A stretch of DNA of 64,000 bases from Anaerolineales bacterium (GTDB lineage Bacteria > Chloroflexota > Anaerolineae > Anaerolineales > DRMV01), in contig JALVVL010000007.1 in assembly GCA_027023425.1 (NCBI GenBank), positions 25,205 through 89,204 on the forward strand. Reading direction: 5' to 3'. The notes below the pieces were generated by a model. The model was not told where the DNA came from, ran no database searches, and worked only from the letters and a program-made list of their open reading frames with translations. Below, in pieces: positions 43,026 through 51,114 of the stretch. A program made the position numbers and the translations under genes. Numbering within the stretch: position 1 is the stretch's first letter; each line of letters begins with the position of its first letter.

Positions 43026-43831
43026 GTTGGGACCGACAGATAGTCCTCAAAAGCCCCGCCGAAATAGAGATAATGCGCGAGGCGGGACGCATCAACGCGC
43101 TGGCGTTGATGGAAGTTTGGAAGGCCGTGCGGCCGGGCGTGAGCACCGCCAAACTGGATGCGATAGCCGAGGAGGTTATCCGCAGCCACGGCGCAAAGCC
43201 CGCTTTCAAAGGCTATCCGGGGCCTTACCCTTACCCCGCCACCATCACTGCCAGCATCAACGACGAACTGGTGCACGGCATTCCCCGCCCCGACCGCATT
43301 CTGCGCGAAGGCGACATTGTTTCCATAGACTGCGGCACGGTTTTTGAGGGCTATGTTGGTGATTCGGCGTTCACCGTGGGCGTAGGAGAAATCTCTCCCG
43401 AAGCCCAGCGGCTTTTGGAGGTGACCGAGCAGGCGTTGTATGAAGGGATTTCGCGCCTGCGGGCTGGCAACAGGGTTGGGGATGTCTCCGCGGCAATCCA
43501 GCAGTATGTGGAATCGCGCGGCTACCACCTCACCCGCGAATACACCGGCCACGGCGTTGGGCGCAACATGCACGAAGGCCCGGCAGTGCCCAACTACGGC
43601 AAGCCCGGCCGTGGCGTACTTTTGCGGGTTGGGATGACGGTCGCGATAGAGCCCATGGTGCTGGTGGGCACTCCCAAAACCCGTGTGCTGGCCGATAAGT
43701 GGACTGTGGCGTCTGCCGACGGCAGCCTGACCGCCCACTACGAGCATTCGGTCGCCATTACCAAGGATGGCCCGCTTATCCTCACCCTCTGCGAGGGCTA
43801 TCCGTTTCAGCCCCCAGAAGGGGCTTTCTGA
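43022..43831 (+). CDS. map: Type I methionine aminopeptidase
   Basis: This 269-residue enzyme removes the N-terminal Met from new proteins. Metal ligands are visible as the Asp pair in SIDCG and YVGDSAFT, the His of TGHGVGRNMHEGP, the Glu of VAIEPMV and the Glu of YEHSVAIT. It lacks the N-terminal zinc-finger extension, so it is type Ia. The start is GTG within the adk stop (GTGA). A MITE-like element, not infA, follows its stop after three bases. Confidence 0.96.
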   Translation: MSWDRQIVLKSPAEIEIMREAGRINALALMEVWKAVRPGVSTAKLDAIAEEVIRSHGAKPAFKGYPGPYPYPATITASINDELVHGIPRPDRILREGDIVSIDCGTVFEGYVGDSAFTVGVGEISPEAQRLLEVTEQALYEGISRLRAGNRVGDVSAAIQQYVESRGYHLTREYTGHGVGRNMHEGPAVPNYGKPGRGVLLRVGMTVAIEPMVLVGTPKTRVLADKWTVASADGSLTAHYEHSVAITKDGPLILTLCEGYPFQPPEGAF

Positions 43832-43834
43832 GCA

Positions 43835-44023
43835 GGAGCACTAAAAGGTCGTTGAGAAACACCTTGCTTCGCCCTTACCCCTCAAGCCGCCTATCGGCTG
43901 TTTACCCCCCCTCTCCCACTGGGAGAAGGGAGAAACGGCGAGCGCAGCGAGCCAAAGTGGGGTGAGGGCTGGATAAGGCTTTTACACTTGTGAGCGCCTG
44001 TTTCAACATATCTTTAGTGCTCC
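43835..44023 (+). mobile_element. MITE-like element, copy 2 (189 bp)
   Basis: The ends GGAGCACTAAA (43835-43845) and TTTAGTGCTCC (44013-44023) are exact reverse complements, an 11-bp terminal inverted repeat. The interior matches copy 1 at 26695-26882, including AACGGCGAGCGCAGCGAGCC, CAAAGTGGGGTGAGGGCTGG and the TCTCCCACTGGGAGAAGGG hairpin. No reading frame for a transposase is present, and I see no clear target-site duplication. It fills the space between map and the rpmJ promoter. Confidence 0.82.
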
Positions 44024-44037
44024 CGTTGATATAATGC

Positions 44038-44066
44038 TGGACGGAAACGTCCTGCGCTGGTATAAT
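44038..44066 (+). promoter_or_regulatory. Promoter of the rpmJ-alpha operon
   Basis: TGGACG (44038-44043) and TATAAT (44061-44066) are 17 bp apart, and TGG immediately before TATAAT makes an extended -10. A second TATAAT lies upstream at 44030-44035, seven bases after the MITE-like element, but without a good -35. A leader of about 40 bases would precede rpmJ. Confidence 0.75.
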
Positions 44067-44111
44067 CGTGACTTCGCCGGCTATGGAAGAGGTCCGCAAG
44101 GAGAGAACAAA

Positions 44112-44225
44112 ATGAAAGTTTCTGCATCTGTAAAGAAACGCTGTTCAAAATGCAAGATTGTGCGCCGCAAAGGGCGCGTGTATGTGATTTGCGAAAACCC
44201 ACGACACAAACAACGACAGGGGTAG
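44112..44225 (+). CDS. rpmJ: Ribosomal protein L36, zinc type
   Basis: This 37-residue protein is L36, the smallest ribosomal protein of the large subunit. The zinc ligands are Cys of CSKC (11 and 14), Cys of ICENPRH and the His of that motif, the C+ form. I chose the ATG at 44112 after AAGGAGAGAACAAA. It is followed by rpsM after 4 bp. The gene normally between map and rpmJ, infA, is not here. Confidence 0.97.
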   Translation: MKVSASVKKRCSKCKIVRRKGRVYVICENPRHKQRQG

Positions 44226-44229
44226 CACA

Positions 44230-44619
44230 ATGGCGCGTATTGAAGGCGTAGATTTACCACGGAATAAGCGAATTGAAATTGCCCTGACCTACATTTACGG
44301 CATTGGCCGTTCGCGGGCAAAAGAAATTTTGACCGCCACGCAGATAAACCCCGACACGCGCACCAAAGACCTCACCGATGAGGAAATTGCGCGCCTGCGT
44401 GAGTTCATCAGCAGCAACTACAAGGTTGAAGGCGATCTGCGCCGCGAGGTGCAGATGAACATCAAGCGCCTGATTGAGATCGGTAGTTACCGTGGCTTGC
44501 GCCACCGCATGGGCTTGCCCGTGCGCGGGCAGCGCACGCGCACCAACGCGCGCACGCGCAAAGGCCCGAGGAAAACGGTTGCCGGTCGCGGCCGTCGGCG
44601 TGGCGCTAAGAAGAAGTAA
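44230..44619 (+). CDS. rpsM: Ribosomal protein S13
   Basis: This 129-residue protein is S13, in the head near the P-site tRNA. It has [80 protein letters not shown] and [20 protein letters not shown], ending in a basic Arg/Lys tail. It is slightly longer than E. coli S13 because of that tail. CAGGGGTAGC precedes the ATG. Confidence 0.97.
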   Translation: MARIEGVDLPRNKRIEIALTYIYGIGRSRAKEILTATQINPDTRTKDLTDEEIARLREFISSNYKVEGDLRREVQMNIKRLIEIGSYRGLRHRMGLPVRGQRTRTNARTRKGPRKTVAGRGRRRGAKKK

Positions 44620-44631
44620 ATTTTCGGCAGC

Positions 44632-44646
44632 CGGGCAGTCTGCCCG
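44632..44646 (+). promoter_or_regulatory. Short hairpin in rpsM-rpsK spacer
   Basis: CGGGCA and TGCCCG form a 6-bp stem with a GTC loop, 12 bases after the rpsM stop. It sits in a 76-bp spacer. No function can be assigned. Confidence 0.35.
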
Positions 44647-44695
44647 CTACCATTTGATTTCGTTCATTTGATTTTGCTAAGGAGACGTGAGGCCT

Positions 44696-45097
44696 ATGGC
44701 GAGGAGTTCTCGTTCTCGGCGGCGCAGTAGCGCCCGCAAAGTGAAGCGGCACCTGCCGCGTGGGCATATTCACATTCATGCCACTTTCAACAACACCATC
44801 GTGTCCGTGACCGATGAGCACGGCAACGTCGTCACGTGGGCGAGCGGCGGCACCGCGGGTTTCAAAGGCTCGCGCAAAAGCACCCCCTTTGCCGCCCGTT
44901 TGGCGACTGAGCAGGCCGTCAAGGCCGCTATGGATATGGGCATGAGAGAAGCGCACGTTTTCGTCAAGGGCCCCGGCCCCGGGCGCGACGCCGCTCTGCG
45001 CGCTTTGCAGACTTTCCAACTCAAAATCCTTTCCATTTCGGATGTGACGCCCGTCCCCCACAACGGTTGCCGTCCCCCGAAAAAACGTCGTGTCTAA
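44696..45097 (+). CDS. rpsK: Ribosomal protein S11
   Basis: This 133-residue protein is S11, on the small-subunit platform. It has [80 protein letters not shown] and ending [13 protein letters not shown] chose the ATG at 44696; a GTG nine bases earlier (44687) is nearer the AAGGAG at 44679 and could be used, adding three residues. Confidence 0.96.
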   Translation: MARSSRSRRRSSARKVKRHLPRGHIHIHATFNNTIVSVTDEHGNVVTWASGGTAGFKGSRKSTPFAARLATEQAVKAAMDMGMREAHVFVKGPGPGRDAALRALQTFQLKILSISDVTPVPHNGCRPPKKRRV

Positions 45098-45118
45098 CTT
45101 GGGATTGAGGGATTACCT

Positions 45119-45760
45119 ATGGCTAAGTATCTGGGTCCTGCATGCAAACTATGCCGCCGCGAAGGCGAAAAACTGTTTTTGAAAGGCGAAAAGTGCTTCA
45201 CCAACAAGTGTCCGATGGAGCGCCACCCATACCCGCCCGGCGAGCACGGGCGAACCGCCCGCTTTAGGCGGGGGCGCGCTTCGGACTATGCCAAGCAGTT
45301 GCGCGCCAAGCAGCGCGCACGCCGCATCTACGGCGTGCTTGAGCGGCAGTTCCGCCGCTACTACGAAGTGGCTTTGCAACAGCGCGGCATGACAGGCTTG
45401 AATTTGTTGCAAATTTTGGAATCGCGGCTGGATAACGTGGTCTTTCGGTTGGGCTATGCCCGCAGTCGCGCTGAGGCGCGGCAATTGGTCAGCCACGGGC
45501 ACTTCACCGTCAACGGACGCCGTGTGGATGTGCCCTCTATGCTGCTGCGCCCGGGCGATGTTGTAGAGGTGCGGCCTGAATCCCGCCGACGCCACTACTT
45601 CAAGCAAATTCTGCCCCCCTGGGCGGAAAAGCAAACCCCGCCTGCTTGGCTGAGCCGCGACCTCAATTCTTTTTCCGGGCGCGTGGAGCGCCTTCCCGAA
45701 CGCGGTGAAATTGATAGCAACATTGACGAACAACTCATCGTGGAATACTACTCGCGCTAA
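45119..45760 (+). CDS. rpsD: Ribosomal protein S4, zinc type
   Basis: This 213-residue protein is S4, a primary 16S rRNA binder that starts small-subunit assembly. A Cys4 zinc site is visible at the N-terminus in [18 protein letters not shown] and NKCPMERHP, so this is the C+ form. The S4 RNA-binding domain ([20 protein letters not shown] and [20 protein letters not shown]) follows. In E. coli S4 represses the alpha operon. It precedes rpoA by 28 bp. Confidence 0.98.
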   Translation: MAKYLGPACKLCRREGEKLFLKGEKCFTNKCPMERHPYPPGEHGRTARFRRGRASDYAKQLRAKQRARRIYGVLERQFRRYYEVALQQRGMTGLNLLQILESRLDNVVFRLGYARSRAEARQLVSHGHFTVNGRRVDVPSMLLRPGDVVEVRPESRRRHYFKQILPPWAEKQTPPAWLSRDLNSFSGRVERLPERGEIDSNIDEQLIVEYYSR

Positions 45761-45788
45761 ACCCTGTTCGTTGAGGAAGGGGTGAACT

Positions 45789-46763
45789 GTGGTTGGTTTA
45801 GGAAATATGGTAACTCCGCGCATTGAGCGGGATTTGGAGGCGCTGAACTACAGCCGCTTCGTCATCAGCCCGTTAGAGCGCGGCTACGGCGTTACCTTAG
45901 GCAACGCGCTGCGGCGTGTTTTGCTCTCTTCTCTGGAAGGCGCGGCTGTTACCTCGGTGCGCATTTCGGACGTGTTGCACGAATTCAGCGCTATCCCCGG
46001 CGTGCGCGAGGACGTGTTGGAGATTTCGCTCCAACTCAAGCAGTTGCGCTTCAAACTGCACGATGTGGATACCGCCCGCTTGTACCTTGAAGTGCGCGGC
46101 GAGGGCGTGGTTACCGCGGCCGATATCGTTGCCCCGCCCGAGGTGGAAATCGTCAACCCCGAACTTTACCTTTTTACCGTTGACGACCCAGACGCCACCG
46201 TTGAAATGGAAATGACAGTTGAGCGCGGGCGCGGCTATTCCCCTGCCGAACAGCGCAACCGCCAACTCCCCATTGGTGAATTGGCAGTTGATGCCATCTT
46301 TAGCCCCGTCAAACGGGTGAATTGGGAAGTCGGCTCGGCGCGCGTTGGCCGCAGCACAAATTACGACCGCCTTTTGCTGGAAATTTGGACTGACGGCACC
46401 ATCACGCCCGAAGAAGCGCTCAAAACGGCCGCTCAGATTTTGGTTTCTCACTTTGGCTACATCGCGGGCATAGAGGAATCTGCCTTTGGCCCCAAACCAG
46501 CCGGTCAACAAACCCGCACATGGGGCGCCGGCCTCACAAGCGAAGCAATGGAAACGCCGCTTGAGGAACTTGACCTTTCGGTGCGCGTTTTCAATTCGCT
46601 CAGGCGCGCCGGCGTGACCACTGTGGGCGAAGTGCTGGATATGCTGGGCAAGGGCGAAGATGCCATGCTTTCTATCCGCAATTTCGGCGAAAAAAGCCTT
46701 GATGAACTTTTGACTAAAATGCGCGAAAAGGGCTTTTTGCCCGAGGAAAAAGAGGAAAAATAG
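45789..46763 (+). CDS. rpoA: RNA polymerase alpha subunit
   Basis: This 324-residue protein is RNA polymerase alpha. The N-terminal dimerisation and assembly domain has NYSRFVISPLERGYGVTLGN, ALRRVLLSSLEGAAVTSVRI and HEFSAIPGVREDVLEISLQL. The C-terminal helix-hairpin domain (about 250-315), which contacts UP elements and activators, has LDLSVRVFNSLRRAGVTTVG and AMLSIRNFGEKSLDELLTKM. I chose the GTG at 45789 behind GAAGGGGTGAACT; the ATG at 45807 is the alternative and has a weaker site. Confidence 0.96.
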   Translation: MVGLGNMVTPRIERDLEALNYSRFVISPLERGYGVTLGNALRRVLLSSLEGAAVTSVRISDVLHEFSAIPGVREDVLEISLQLKQLRFKLHDVDTARLYLEVRGEGVVTAADIVAPPEVEIVNPELYLFTVDDPDATVEMEMTVERGRGYSPAEQRNRQLPIGELAVDAIFSPVKRVNWEVGSARVGRSTNYDRLLLEIWTDGTITPEEALKTAAQILVSHFGYIAGIEESAFGPKPAGQQTRTWGAGLTSEAMETPLEELDLSVRVFNSLRRAGVTTVGEVLDMLGKGEDAMLSIRNFGEKSLDELLTKMREKGFLPEEKEEK

Positions 46764-46790
46764 CCTGAGCGCATAACGGAGTGATAGACG

Positions 46791-47195
46791 ATGCGACACA
46801 AAGTTGCCGGTAAGAAACTCAGCCGCTCTAAGGATGCCCGCAAGGCTTTGCGGCGGAATTTGATAAAGCAGTTGTTCTTCCATGAGCGCATTCGCACCAC
46901 CCGCGCCAAGGCCGATGCCATCCGCGGCGAGGCTGAGCGCCTGATAACCATTGCCAAGCGCGGCAATGCCGCCGGTGGGGCAAAGATGGTGCATGCTCGC
47001 CGGTTGGTGGCCGCTCGTTTGGGCAGTGTTTACATCGGCGATGAGGAAGAAAAGGTCAATGTGGTCAACAAACTTTTTGACGACATTGCCCCGCGCTACG
47101 AAGACCGCCCGGGCGGCTACACCCGCATTTTGAAACTCGGCCCTCGCCTCAGCGATGGCGCCGAAATGGTGCTGTTGGAACTGGTTGAGGAATAG
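46791..47195 (+). CDS. rplQ: Ribosomal protein L17
   Basis: This 134-residue protein is L17, near the exit tunnel. It starts MRHKVAGKKLSRSKDARKAL, with the core RRNLIKQLFFHERIRTTRAK, and has AEMVLLELVEE at the end. Compared with the short bacterial form it keeps an insertion around RLVAARLGSVYIGDEEEKVN, similar to other long L17 proteins. It is followed by truA after 12 bp. Confidence 0.97.
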   Translation: MRHKVAGKKLSRSKDARKALRRNLIKQLFFHERIRTTRAKADAIRGEAERLITIAKRGNAAGGAKMVHARRLVAARLGSVYIGDEEEKVNVVNKLFDDIAPRYEDRPGGYTRILKLGPRLSDGAEMVLLELVEE

Positions 47196-47207
47196 CACAC
47201 AACTTTC

Positions 47208-48005
47208 ATGGCACTTTACCAAGCCGTTCTCGCCTATGATGGCACCGATTTCCTCGGCTTTCAGCGTCAGAGCCGAGGGCGCACGGTGCAGGGCGAGGTT
47301 GAAAAGGCGCTGCGCAGGCTGGGTTGGGCTGAAAAGTCCATCTTGGCGGCGGGGCGCACCGACAGCGGCGTGCATGCCCGCGGGCAGGTGATTGCTTTTG
47401 GGCTGGATTGGCGGCACGATGAAGCAAGCCTGATGCGCGCCCTCAACAGCCTTTTGCCGCCTGAGGTGGTGGTGCGTGAACTCCGCCTCGCTCCGGATGG
47501 CTTTCACCCGCGCTACGATGCGCTCGCCCGCTGCTATGTTTACCGCCTGTTTTTTGCCCCCCTGCGCAACCCGTTCGCGGAACGCTTTGCGTGGCGTGTG
47601 TGGCCTCCTGCCGATGAAAAACTGCTGGCGCAGGCGGCGGCGCTTTTGCCCGGCAAACGCGACTTTTCTGCCTTTGGCACGCCGCCGCGGCCAAACGGCA
47701 CCACAATCCGCACTGTGAGGCTGGCGCGCTGGCGTCGCATTGCCCCACAAGCGTGGGCTTTTGAGGTGGCTGCCGATGCCTTCCTTTACCGTATGGTGCG
47801 CCGTATGGTTGGCTTGCAGGTGCTAATCGGGCAGGGTAGGCGGTCGTTTGAGGAACTGGAACAGGCGTTGAAAAGCCCGCCTGCCAATCCATTGGCAGTT
47901 TTGGCGCCACCAAACGGCTTGTTTTTGGAAAGTGTGTGCTATACACCCGAGGATTTGGCTCGGTGCGAAAGCGCCAAAATCGCCCCTCAGGGTTTGTTGT
48001 TCTGA
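47208..48005 (+). CDS. truA: tRNA pseudouridine(38-40) synthase
   Basis: This 265-residue enzyme converts uridine to pseudouridine at tRNA positions 38-40. The catalytic Asp lies in AAGRTDSGVHARGQV near residue 50. Other TruA blocks are YDGTDFLGFQRQSRGRTVQG, RYDALARCYVYRLFF, GKRDFSAFGTPPRPNG and FLYRMVRRMVGLQVLIGQGR. Its position between rplQ and rplM fits the alpha-rplM order known in several phyla. No ribosome site is strong, so coupling to rplQ is likely. Confidence 0.96.
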   Translation: MALYQAVLAYDGTDFLGFQRQSRGRTVQGEVEKALRRLGWAEKSILAAGRTDSGVHARGQVIAFGLDWRHDEASLMRALNSLLPPEVVVRELRLAPDGFHPRYDALARCYVYRLFFAPLRNPFAERFAWRVWPPADEKLLAQAAALLPGKRDFSAFGTPPRPNGTTIRTVRLARWRRIAPQAWAFEVAADAFLYRMVRRMVGLQVLIGQGRRSFEELEQALKSPPANPLAVLAPPNGLFLESVCYTPEDLARCESAKIAPQGLLF

Positions 48006-48059
48006 ATCTGCAAAACGCCGGTGGCTTGTGCCCCGGAACTCTGTTTGGAGAGGTAAACG

Positions 48060-48491
48060 GTGGAAAAAACTTATTATCCGAAACCATCCGAAATAACGCG
48101 TGAGTGGCTGTTGGTGGATGCCAACGACCAAACCCTTGGCCGTTTGGCTACCAAAATTGCCGCTTTGCTCTTGGGCAAGCATAAGCCGAATTACACCCCC
48201 GGCGTGGATAACGGTGACTACGTGGTGGTCATCAACGCCGAGCGGGTGCGGGTTACGGGCCGTAAGTTAGACCAGAAAATTTACTACCGCCATTCCGGTT
48301 ACCCGGGCGGTTTGCGTTCGGTAACTTTGCGTGAGCAGTTGCAACGCTACCCTGAGCGCGTTATCCGCGATGCGGTTTGGGGAATGTTGCCCAAGAATTC
48401 CTATGGGCGCAAACTGATTCGCAAGTTGAAAGTGTATGCCGGCCCCGAGCATCCCCATGCGGCGCAGAATCCTCGCCGGGTGGAACTTTAG
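48060..48491 (+). CDS. rplM: Ribosomal protein L13
   Basis: This 143-residue protein is L13, an early large-subunit assembly protein. It has [60 protein letters not shown] and the closing [15 protein letters not shown]. The start is GTG, behind GAGAGGTAAACG. It forms the usual rplM-rpsI pair with the next gene (27-bp spacer). Confidence 0.97.
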   Translation: MEKTYYPKPSEITREWLLVDANDQTLGRLATKIAALLLGKHKPNYTPGVDNGDYVVVINAERVRVTGRKLDQKIYYRHSGYPGGLRSVTLREQLQRYPERVIRDAVWGMLPKNSYGRKLIRKLKVYAGPEHPHAAQNPRRVEL

Positions 48492-48518
48492 TTTGGGCAC
48501 TGAAGGAGGTTAGGTTTT

Positions 48519-48914
48519 ATGGATGTTCGTTATTACGAAGGTGTTGGGCGTCGCAAGGAAGCCACGGCGCGCGTCCGCCTGATGAACGGCTCGGGCGAGT
48601 TCATCATCAACGGTCGCCCGTTAGAAGAGTACTTCCCCCGCTTGGGCGACGCCGAAGACGTGCTGAAGCCCTTTGCAGTTTTGGGTGAATCGCGCGACAA
48701 ATACACCGTTACCGTGCTGGTCAAAGGCGGCGGAGTCACCGGGCAGGTGGGCGCGGTGCGGCTTGGTTTGGCGCGTGCTTTTGCCAAATACAACGCCGAG
48801 TTTGCCCCCACGCTCAAAAAGCATGGCTTGCTTTCGCGCGACCCGCGCGTCAAAGAGCGCAAAAAGCCCGGCCTCAAGCGCGCCCGCAAAGCCCCTACTT
48901 ACACCAAGCGCTAA
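48519..48914 (+). CDS. rpsI: Ribosomal protein S9
   Basis: This 131-residue protein is S9, whose C-terminal tail touches P-site tRNA. It has YYEGVGRRKEATARVRLMNG, GEFIINGRPLEEYFPRLGDA, VTGQVGAVRLGLARAFAKYN, DPRVKERKKPGLKRARKAPT and the conserved end YTKR. It closes the ribosomal superoperon. AAGGAGGTTAGG precedes the ATG. Confidence 0.97.
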   Translation: MDVRYYEGVGRRKEATARVRLMNGSGEFIINGRPLEEYFPRLGDAEDVLKPFAVLGESRDKYTVTVLVKGGGVTGQVGAVRLGLARAFAKYNAEFAPTLKKHGLLSRDPRVKERKKPGLKRARKAPTYTKR

Positions 48915-48935
48915 ATCCCTTGCGGCAAAATTTCG

Positions 48936-48995
48936 CGACCGCGGCCCGCTTCCCTTCGTGCTCCGCGCGGAGAGGAGGCGTGTCGCGGTTTTCTG
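48936..48995 (+). terminator. Possible terminator after rpsI
   Basis: CGCGAC and GTCGCG can pair over a long loop that contains the palindrome CTCCGCGCGGAG, and TTTTCTGTTTT follows. The stem is short, so this is tentative. Confidence 0.35.
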
Positions 48996-49004
48996 TTTTG
49001 GTGG

Positions 49005-49287
49005 TTGAAACCACAGATTACACAGATTAGCACAGATTTTTCTGCAGAATCTGTGAAATCTGCGGTTTCTTTTCTTCAATCAGTGCAAATCTGTGTCAAT
49101 CGGTGGATGAAACAACCACAGATTACACAGATTAGCACAGATTTTTTTCTGCGCAATCTGCGAAATCCGCGGTTTCAAAAAATCAATCGGTGTAAATCTG
49201 TGTAATCTCTGTGGATAAAACAAACCACAGATTACACAGATTAGCACAGATTTTTTCTGTGTCCTATGTGGTTTTTCTGTTCTACCC
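49005..49287. repeat. Three tandem CACAGATT-type palindromic units
   Basis: Three copies start with AACCACAGATTACACAGATT followed by AGCACAGATTTTT. The first two continue to AATCTGYGAAATCYGCGGTT and an ATCGGTG-type spacer. The third passes into GTGGTTTTTCTGTTCTACCC, the junction to the 8-bp array. Units are about 110 bp each and are imperfect palindromes. Confidence 0.9.
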
Positions 49288-49348
49288 ACGACGCAACGCC
49301 CCAACGACCCAACGACCTAACGCCCCAACGACGCAACGACGCAACGAT
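49288..49348. repeat. 8-bp-type array (ACGCAACG/CCCAACGA), inverted copy
   Basis: Words such as ACGCAACG, CCCCAACG, ACCCAACG and ACCTAACG repeat with a period of about 8-10 bp. Read on the opposite strand this is the same array plus GTAGA junction as at 3219-3302. It ends directly before the mazG ribosome site. Confidence 0.85.
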
Positions 49349-49361
49349 TAAGGAGACCTCT

Positions 49362-50822
49362 ATGCCCCAAATCACCATTCTCGGCTTAGGGCCGGGCAAT
49401 CCGGCGCAGTTGACCCGCGAGGCTTGGGATGTGCTCTCGGCGGCGCAAGAGGTTTACCTCCGCACCGGCAAGCATCCAACCGTGCAGGCTTTTCCGCCGA
49501 GCCTTGTAGTGCATACTTTTGACCGCCTTTACGAAGAGAAGGATTCGTTTGAGGCGGTGTATGCCGCCATTGTGGAGGAAGTGCTTAGGCTCGGTAAGCG
49601 CCCCGAGGGTGTGGTTTACGCCGTGCCGGGGCATCCGTTCGTCGCCGAGGCGACCGTGCCGCCGATTGTGGAGCGGGCGCGCGCCGCCAAAATCCCCGTG
49701 CGGGTGGTGGAGGGGCTGAGTTTCGTTGAGCCGACCGCGCGCGCCATCGGCCGCGACCTTTACCCCCACACCGCCCTTGTGGATGCGCTGGAGATCGCGG
49801 CTTTGCACGTGCCTCCCTTCCCGCCGAGCGCGCCCGCTCTGATCGCTCAACTTTACGACCGCATGGTGGCTTCGGAGGTCAAACTTACGCTGATGAGCGT
49901 TTACCCCGATGACCACCGCGTTGCCCTCATCCACGCCGCTGGGACGGAAAACGAGCAGGTGCGCTGGATGCCGCTCTACGAAATTGACCGCGACCCCGAA
50001 ATTGGGCTTTTGACCTCGCTTTACCTGCCCGCCCTTTCCCCCGACTCTTCGTTTGAGGCGTTTCAAGAGGTGGTAGCCCGCCTGCGCGCCCCCGACGGTT
50101 GTCCGTGGGATCGCAAGCAAACCCACCGCTCGCTCCGCAAATACCTGCTGGAGGAAACTTACGAGGCACTGGAGGCAATTGACAACGCTGATTGGGATGC
50201 CTTGAAGGAAGAGTTGGGCGACATCCTGCTCCAAATTTTGCTCCATTCGCAAATCGCATACGAGGAAGGCGAGTTTACGATGACCGAGGTGCTCCAAGAA
50301 ATCCATCGGAAGATGGTGCGGCGGCACCCACACGTGTTCGGCACGGTGAAAGTGCGCGACGCGGACGAAGTTGTGCGGAATTGGGAGAAGATAAAGCAGG
50401 CTGAAAAGGCAGAGAAAGGGGAGGAAGCCGCTCCGAAAAGCATTTTTGACGACATTCCGAAGGGTTTGCCCGCACTGGTTGAGGCGCACAAGGTGCAAAA
50501 GCGGGCAGTGAAGGAAGGCTTTGAGTGGAAAAAAATTGAGGATGTGTGGGCGAAGTTGGCCGAGGAGGAAGAGGAACTGCGGCAGGCAAAAACCCCCGAA
50601 GAGCGCGAAGCCGAACTGGGCGACTTGCTTTTCGTGGTGACCAACCTTGCGCGCTGGTATGGCGTGGATTCGGAGCAGGCGCTGCGCGCTACCAATGCCC
50701 GCTTCCGCCGCCGCTTCAAGGCAATAGAGGATGAAGCGCGCCGTCAGGGCCGCCCCATTTCTTCCATGAATTTGGCCGAAATGCAGGAACTTTGGGAAGA
50801 AGCCAAACGCACTGAAAAGTAG
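49362..50822 (+). CDS. mazG: MazG with N-terminal tetrapyrrole-methylase-like domain
   Basis: This 486-residue protein fuses a tetrapyrrole methylase-like domain (about 1-215, starting ITILGLGPGNPAQLTREAWD) to MazG (about 220-486), like B. subtilis YabN. MazG is a nucleoside triphosphate pyrophosphohydrolase that removes aberrant dNTPs or (p)ppGpp. Its first half has CPWDRKQTHRSLRKYLLEET, YEALE and EELGDILLQILLHSQ. The second half repeats the pattern with EEEEELRQA and EAELGDLLFVVTNLARW. I chose the ATG at 49362 after AAGGAGACCTCT; earlier frame is repeat array. Confidence 0.94.
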   Translation: MPQITILGLGPGNPAQLTREAWDVLSAAQEVYLRTGKHPTVQAFPPSLVVHTFDRLYEEKDSFEAVYAAIVEEVLRLGKRPEGVVYAVPGHPFVAEATVPPIVERARAAKIPVRVVEGLSFVEPTARAIGRDLYPHTALVDALEIAALHVPPFPPSAPALIAQLYDRMVASEVKLTLMSVYPDDHRVALIHAAGTENEQVRWMPLYEIDRDPEIGLLTSLYLPALSPDSSFEAFQEVVARLRAPDGCPWDRKQTHRSLRKYLLEETYEALEAIDNADWDALKEELGDILLQILLHSQIAYEEGEFTMTEVLQEIHRKMVRRHPHVFGTVKVRDADEVVRNWEKIKQAEKAEKGEEAAPKSIFDDIPKGLPALVEAHKVQKRAVKEGFEWKKIEDVWAKLAEEEEELRQAKTPEEREAELGDLLFVVTNLARWYGVDSEQALRATNARFRRRFKAIEDEARRQGRPISSMNLAEMQELWEEAKRTEK

Positions 50823-50854
50823 CCTTGCTGTGCCTTGTGCTTTGCCCAAATTGG

Positions 50855-50860
50855 TATAAT
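50855..50860 (+). promoter_or_regulatory. Extended -10 promoter element
   Basis: TGG followed by TATAAT lies just after the mazG stop. No good -35 is present. It would transcribe the REP-like element and possibly the surface-protein gene. Confidence 0.45.
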
Positions 50861-50906
50861 GAAAATGGATGTTGCTATTTGGCGCAGGGGTGAAACGCAT
50901 TTAGAG

Positions 50907-51042
50907 CCTATCCGAAAATTCTTTGTGGGCGTGTCGCTGCGAGGCGGCGGCGCCGCCGAAGCAGTCTCCCGACCAGTAAAAGGGGGATTGCTTCGCCCCT
51001 ACGGGGCTCGCAATGACACCACCACGATATTTTTTGGATAGA
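50907..51042. repeat. REP-like inverted pair within outer inverted ends
   Basis: Inner REP-like units face each other at 50932-51018: TGTCGCTGCGAG with CGAAGCAGTCTCCC, then an inverted unit ending CAATGACA. Outside them CTATCCGAAAATT and ATTTTTTGGATAG are near-perfect inverted ends, so the whole resembles a small transposable unit. No open gene is visible in this gap. Confidence 0.8.
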
Positions 51043-51114
51043 TTCTTAGTAGCAACATTTTTTGTCATAACCGTTGTGTAGCCTGCGGGCGTGCTTCTAA
51101 AAGTGGAGGCTTAG

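Noticed and set aside
45897..47750. A 617-codon open frame antisense to rpoA-rplQ-truA
   Set aside because: Crosses three confident genes and looks like composition-driven shadow.
49005..49287. CRISPR array
   Set aside because: The units are long imperfect palindromes with similar, not unique, spacers; no cas genes are near.
50835..51041. 68-codon open frame after mazG
   Set aside because: It runs across the REP-like pair and has no ribosome site or sequence constraint.
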